This document shows positions 52,211 to 54,299 of a DNA stretch of 54,299 bases, piece by piece; position 1 is the first letter of the stretch; each line of letters starts with the position of its first letter. The stretch covers positions 1-54,299 of the forward strand of contig NZ_NRRY01000035.1 in NCBI RefSeq assembly GCF_016583905.1, in the 5' to 3' direction. Below the pieces are notes generated by a model. The model was given only the letters and a program-made list of their open reading frames with translations, had not been told where the DNA came from and did no database searches. The position numbers and the translations under genes were made by a program. This stretch comes from Lamprobacter modestohalophilus. Its GTDB lineage: Bacteria > Pseudomonadota > Gammaproteobacteria > Chromatiales > Chromatiaceae.

Positions 52211-52712
52211 GATCCTCTCCAAGAACAGCCCATTGGCGTCACTGATGCAGACCTTTCTACGGCCTGGCCGTCTGGACTGGATCGGCCTGCGGCCGGCGAA
52301 GCGCGTGGCGTTGATCCGCGTCGAGGCCGCGCAGGCCATCACCGGCGCGGGTCTCGAGGGCGATCACTATAGCGGCCGCACGGGCAATCGCGGCATCACC
52401 CTGCTGCAGGCCGAGCATCTGCCGGTGATCGCCGCGCTGACCGGAGTCGAGGAGATAGCGCCGGCAACGCTGCGCCGCAACCTGCTGGTGTCCGACATCA
52501 ACCTGTCTGCGCTCAAGGGGCAGCGCTTTCAGATCGGCGAGGTGGTGCTGGAGGGCACCGGCTTTGCGCATCCCTGCTCACGCATGGAAGAGGTCTTGGG
52601 GCCAGGCGGCTACAATGCCATGCGTGGTCATGGCGGACTTTGCGTGCGGGTGATTCAGGGTGGGCTGCTGCGCGTCGGTGATGCCGTTGTTGCGGTTGAT
52701 GCCGAGGCCTGA
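52209..52712 (+). CDS. MOSC-domain protein
   Basis: A 167-residue MOSC protein. Conserved features are GRLDWIGLRPAKRV near the N terminus, LEGDHYSGRTGNRGITLLQAEHLPVIA, RRNLLVSDINL and GTGFAHPCSRMEEVLGPGGYNAMRGHGGLCVRVIQGG (with the conserved Cys). MOSC domains bind or transfer the molybdenum cofactor or sulfur. Starts at 52209 or 52245 are possible; neither has an ideal Shine-Dalgarno. It is divergent and overlapping with the DUF4174 gene. Confidence 0.85.
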   Translation: MILSKNSPLASLMQTFLRPGRLDWIGLRPAKRVALIRVEAAQAITGAGLEGDHYSGRTGNRGITLLQAEHLPVIAALTGVEEIAPATLRRNLLVSDINLSALKGQRFQIGEVVLEGTGFAHPCSRMEEVLGPGGYNAMRGHGGLCVRVIQGGLLRVGDAVVAVDAEA

Positions 52713-52873
52713 GGCCCGCACTGCCAAGCCTAGTTGCGCGCCAAGCAAACCGATCGTTGGAGTTCTCGGGCAGGCCAACTTGAGCGGGATGCTCCAGGTT
52801 ACGGCAAGACGCTCAATAGCCCGGCCAAAGAGCGTGTGCAAGCCATCGCCGCATTCATCACCGCCGAGACCGA

Positions 52874-53263
52874 CTAACGCAGCGGGTCCAACACCCCATC
52901 GACATAGCGCCAGACCCCATCCTCGCGCAGAAAGCGGCTGCGCTCATGCAGCCGCAACGGACGTCGGCCGATCTTGTAGCGCGCGACGAACTCCACCCAG
53001 CCTTCGCTGTCGTCGGCACCACCCGCCTTGGTGCTTAGGATCTTGAGGCCCATCCAGGTCGGCGCCGGGTCCAATACGATCTCGGCGGGTCGCGTGCTGG
53101 CGTGCCAGGTGCTGCGCAGATACTCGACAGCACCTTGGGTGAAGGCCGTGTAGCGCGAGCGCATCAGCGCCTCAGCGGTTGGCGGCACTGTCGTGCCAGC
53201 CAGGAATGGCTCGCAACAGTCGGCAAGGGTGTGTCCGGAGCCGCAGGGGCAAGGCATCGACAA
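52874..53263 (-). CDS. YchJ-family (UPF0225) zinc protein
   Basis: A 129-residue protein. The N-terminal SEC-C-like zinc motif is CPCGSGHTLADCCEPFL, and the second half has SRYTAFTQGAVEYLRSTWHAST, WMGLKIL, GWVEFVARYKI and RLHERSRFLREDGVWRYVDG, all characteristic of YchJ. Its function is not established. It is flanked by intergenic regions without genes. Confidence 0.9.
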   Translation of the reverse strand: MSMPCPCGSGHTLADCCEPFLAGTTVPPTAEALMRSRYTAFTQGAVEYLRSTWHASTRPAEIVLDPAPTWMGLKILSTKAGGADDSEGWVEFVARYKIGRRPLRLHERSRFLREDGVWRYVDGVLDPLR

Positions 53264-53464
53264 CGCTCAGATCCTCCTCTTGGTGGCGACGCCTGAACCG
53301 GTGTTGGCAGGCGTCGTGTCAGCGATGATGGGCAGCTTCGCGCAGACGCCCGATCGGCACAAGCCCAGCCTGAGCCCCGGTGCTGAACAGCTACGGGCCG
53401 AACACGTCTGCTGAGTCGGCGCTGACTGAAGACGCGTCCTCATGGGTGTCCGTGCACGAACGCG

Positions 53465-54241
53465 CTAGCCTGGCCCAAGCAGGGTGTCCAACAGCAACTG
53501 ATCCAGCGCCGCCTCATCAACGGGCCGCGCCAGGGGTGGTGCCACGGACGCCAGCCGTGTCAGCTCGCGGTTGATGAAGGCATTGAGGAGCGGCAGCGGT
53601 GCGCCGACCTCCGCTTCCCCAACCGAGCGCTTGATCACCAGCAACTGATCAATGGCTGCGCGTAGCTTGGGCGCATCGATCAAGGTCTCGACCAAGGTTT
53701 CAAAACGCATCGGCACGGGTCCACGGTCCTGCTCGATCCAGAGCGTTGCCAACAACGGTCGCAGCACATAGAGGTACTTCTTCAATCGCACCCGCTCGCG
53801 GGTCAGAAAGTCCCGGTAGTTGTCACGCGCCATGTGCACATAATGATGAAACGCCCGCTCTGGCTGATAGACAGACTCAGCGAGTGCGCGCAACCGCTGC
53901 AGAAACACCGCATCAGCACGGTAGACGATCGGCGAGTCCAGCCACTCGATCAGCGTCGCGTTGCCCTTGCCGAGCAGCCCCAGGGCCTTGCGCAGCTCCC
54001 AACCGTTGATGTCGAGATCACCCGTGATCGGTTGCTCGATGACGTCGCGCTGTGGCCGCACCCGCAAGTACCAGGGCAGGGGATGGACATAGAGGAAACG
54101 GACATCGTAATCACTATCCGGCGAGGCAAAGCCCCAACCGCGGCTGCCGGATTCGCAGGCGAAGAGGATGCATACCCCCTTTTCTGCCTCGATCGCTGTC
54201 AGCGAGGTGAGGATCTCCGCACGGCGTTGGTCGGCTACCAA
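53465..54241 (-). CDS. Predicted nucleotidyltransferase (COG3541-like)
   Basis: A 258-residue protein. The nucleotidyltransferase motif is ACESGSRGWGFASPDSDYDVRFLYV, with the two aspartates of DYD. A long helical C-terminal half (YVHMARDNYRDFLTRERVRLKKYLYVLRPLLATLWIE) follows. A TTG at 54241 is the probable start and overlaps the end of the upstream partial gene, so the pair is likely co-translated. The substrate is unknown. Confidence 0.85.
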   Translation of the reverse strand: MVADQRRAEILTSLTAIEAEKGVCILFACESGSRGWGFASPDSDYDVRFLYVHPLPWYLRVRPQRDVIEQPITGDLDINGWELRKALGLLGKGNATLIEWLDSPIVYRADAVFLQRLRALAESVYQPERAFHHYVHMARDNYRDFLTRERVRLKKYLYVLRPLLATLWIEQDRGPVPMRFETLVETLIDAPKLRAAIDQLLVIKRSVGEAEVGAPLPLLNAFINRELTRLASVAPPLARPVDEAALDQLLLDTLLGPG

Positions 54242-54299
54242 TGCCCGGTCCCCGGCTCGCCCTTGAACGGGCCGACCAGCTCGTCGGTGATCCAGCCGC
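54235..54299 (-). CDS. Partial gene, C-terminal end only
   Basis: On the minus strand the window edge cuts into a frame reading GWITDELVGPFKGEPGTGHW before TAG at 54237-54235. It overlaps the start of the nucleotidyltransferase gene by 7 nt, as in coupled operons. Too little is visible to name it. Confidence 0.55.
   Translation of the reverse strand, partial: GWITDELVGPFKGEPGTGHW

Noticed and set aside
52740-52876. Plus-strand C-terminal-like peptide (GKTLNSPAKERVQAIAAF)
   Set aside because: Looks like a short gene tail but no start or further homologous part is visible.

Overview
This is GC-rich DNA whose protein families point to a gammaproteobacterium. The genes are densely packed, translational overlaps are frequent, and many homology signatures resemble those of Chromatiales-type purple sulfur bacteria. 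The genus is inference. No rRNA, complete tRNA, CRISPR array or transposase was found.

The dominant theme is an SXT/R391- or IncC-like conjugative element that appears rearranged or incomplete. Left island (about 2-24.5 kb): a 14-unit palindromic repeat array (1608-2048), an AT-rich inverted repeat and a DnaC-like ATPase gene come first, followed by an exported GH3 glycosidase. Then comes a minus-strand block with a RadC homologue, a TOPRIM primase and small proteins. A foreign patch follows at 7.4-9.7 kb: a winged-helix fragment, an alcohol dehydrogenase and kefF/kefC remnants. The minus-strand block then resumes with a CobT-like VWA protein, a DUF3150-type protein, a WGR-like protein, a CobS-like AAA+ ATPase, a YqaJ exonuclease, Bet recombinase and SSB. 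A divergent control region at about 18 kb leads into traF-traH-traG.

Middle (24.5-38.5 kb): ordinary chromosomal or cargo genes. These include a SOUL heme protein, a flavodoxin / Fe-S oxidoreductase / Rieske cluster, a ferredoxin gene split by one amber codon, an amidase, a phosphodiesterase, a lipocalin, a nitroreductase-like protein, a GNAT acetyltransferase and RsgA.

Right island (38.6-47.3 kb): a minus-strand operon parM-parR-flhD-like-flhC-like (the last two resembling the SetDC/AcaDC transfer activators), headed by 11-bp iterons like the parC centromere. A repeat-rich intergenic region that could hold oriT follows. Next, on the plus strand, are a MobI-like gene, the traI (MobH) relaxase, traD and a DUF4400 (TraJ-like) gene. 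The mating-pore genes expected after these (traL/E/K/B/V/A/C/W/U/N) are absent from the window. From 47.4 kb onward chromosomal-type genes return: PhoD-like phosphatase, prolyl aminopeptidase-like hydrolase, aldo/keto reductase, MOSC, YchJ and nucleotidyltransferase.

Working hypothesis: the FlhDC-type activator is made from the segregation operon and controls transfer. A near-identical 36-bp element lies upstream of both parM and traF, which suggests co-regulation. The recombination block may be organised around SSB, because three neighbouring proteins end in acidic-aromatic tips (DFWF, DDFWF, DFYF) resembling the SSB tail (DDELPF).
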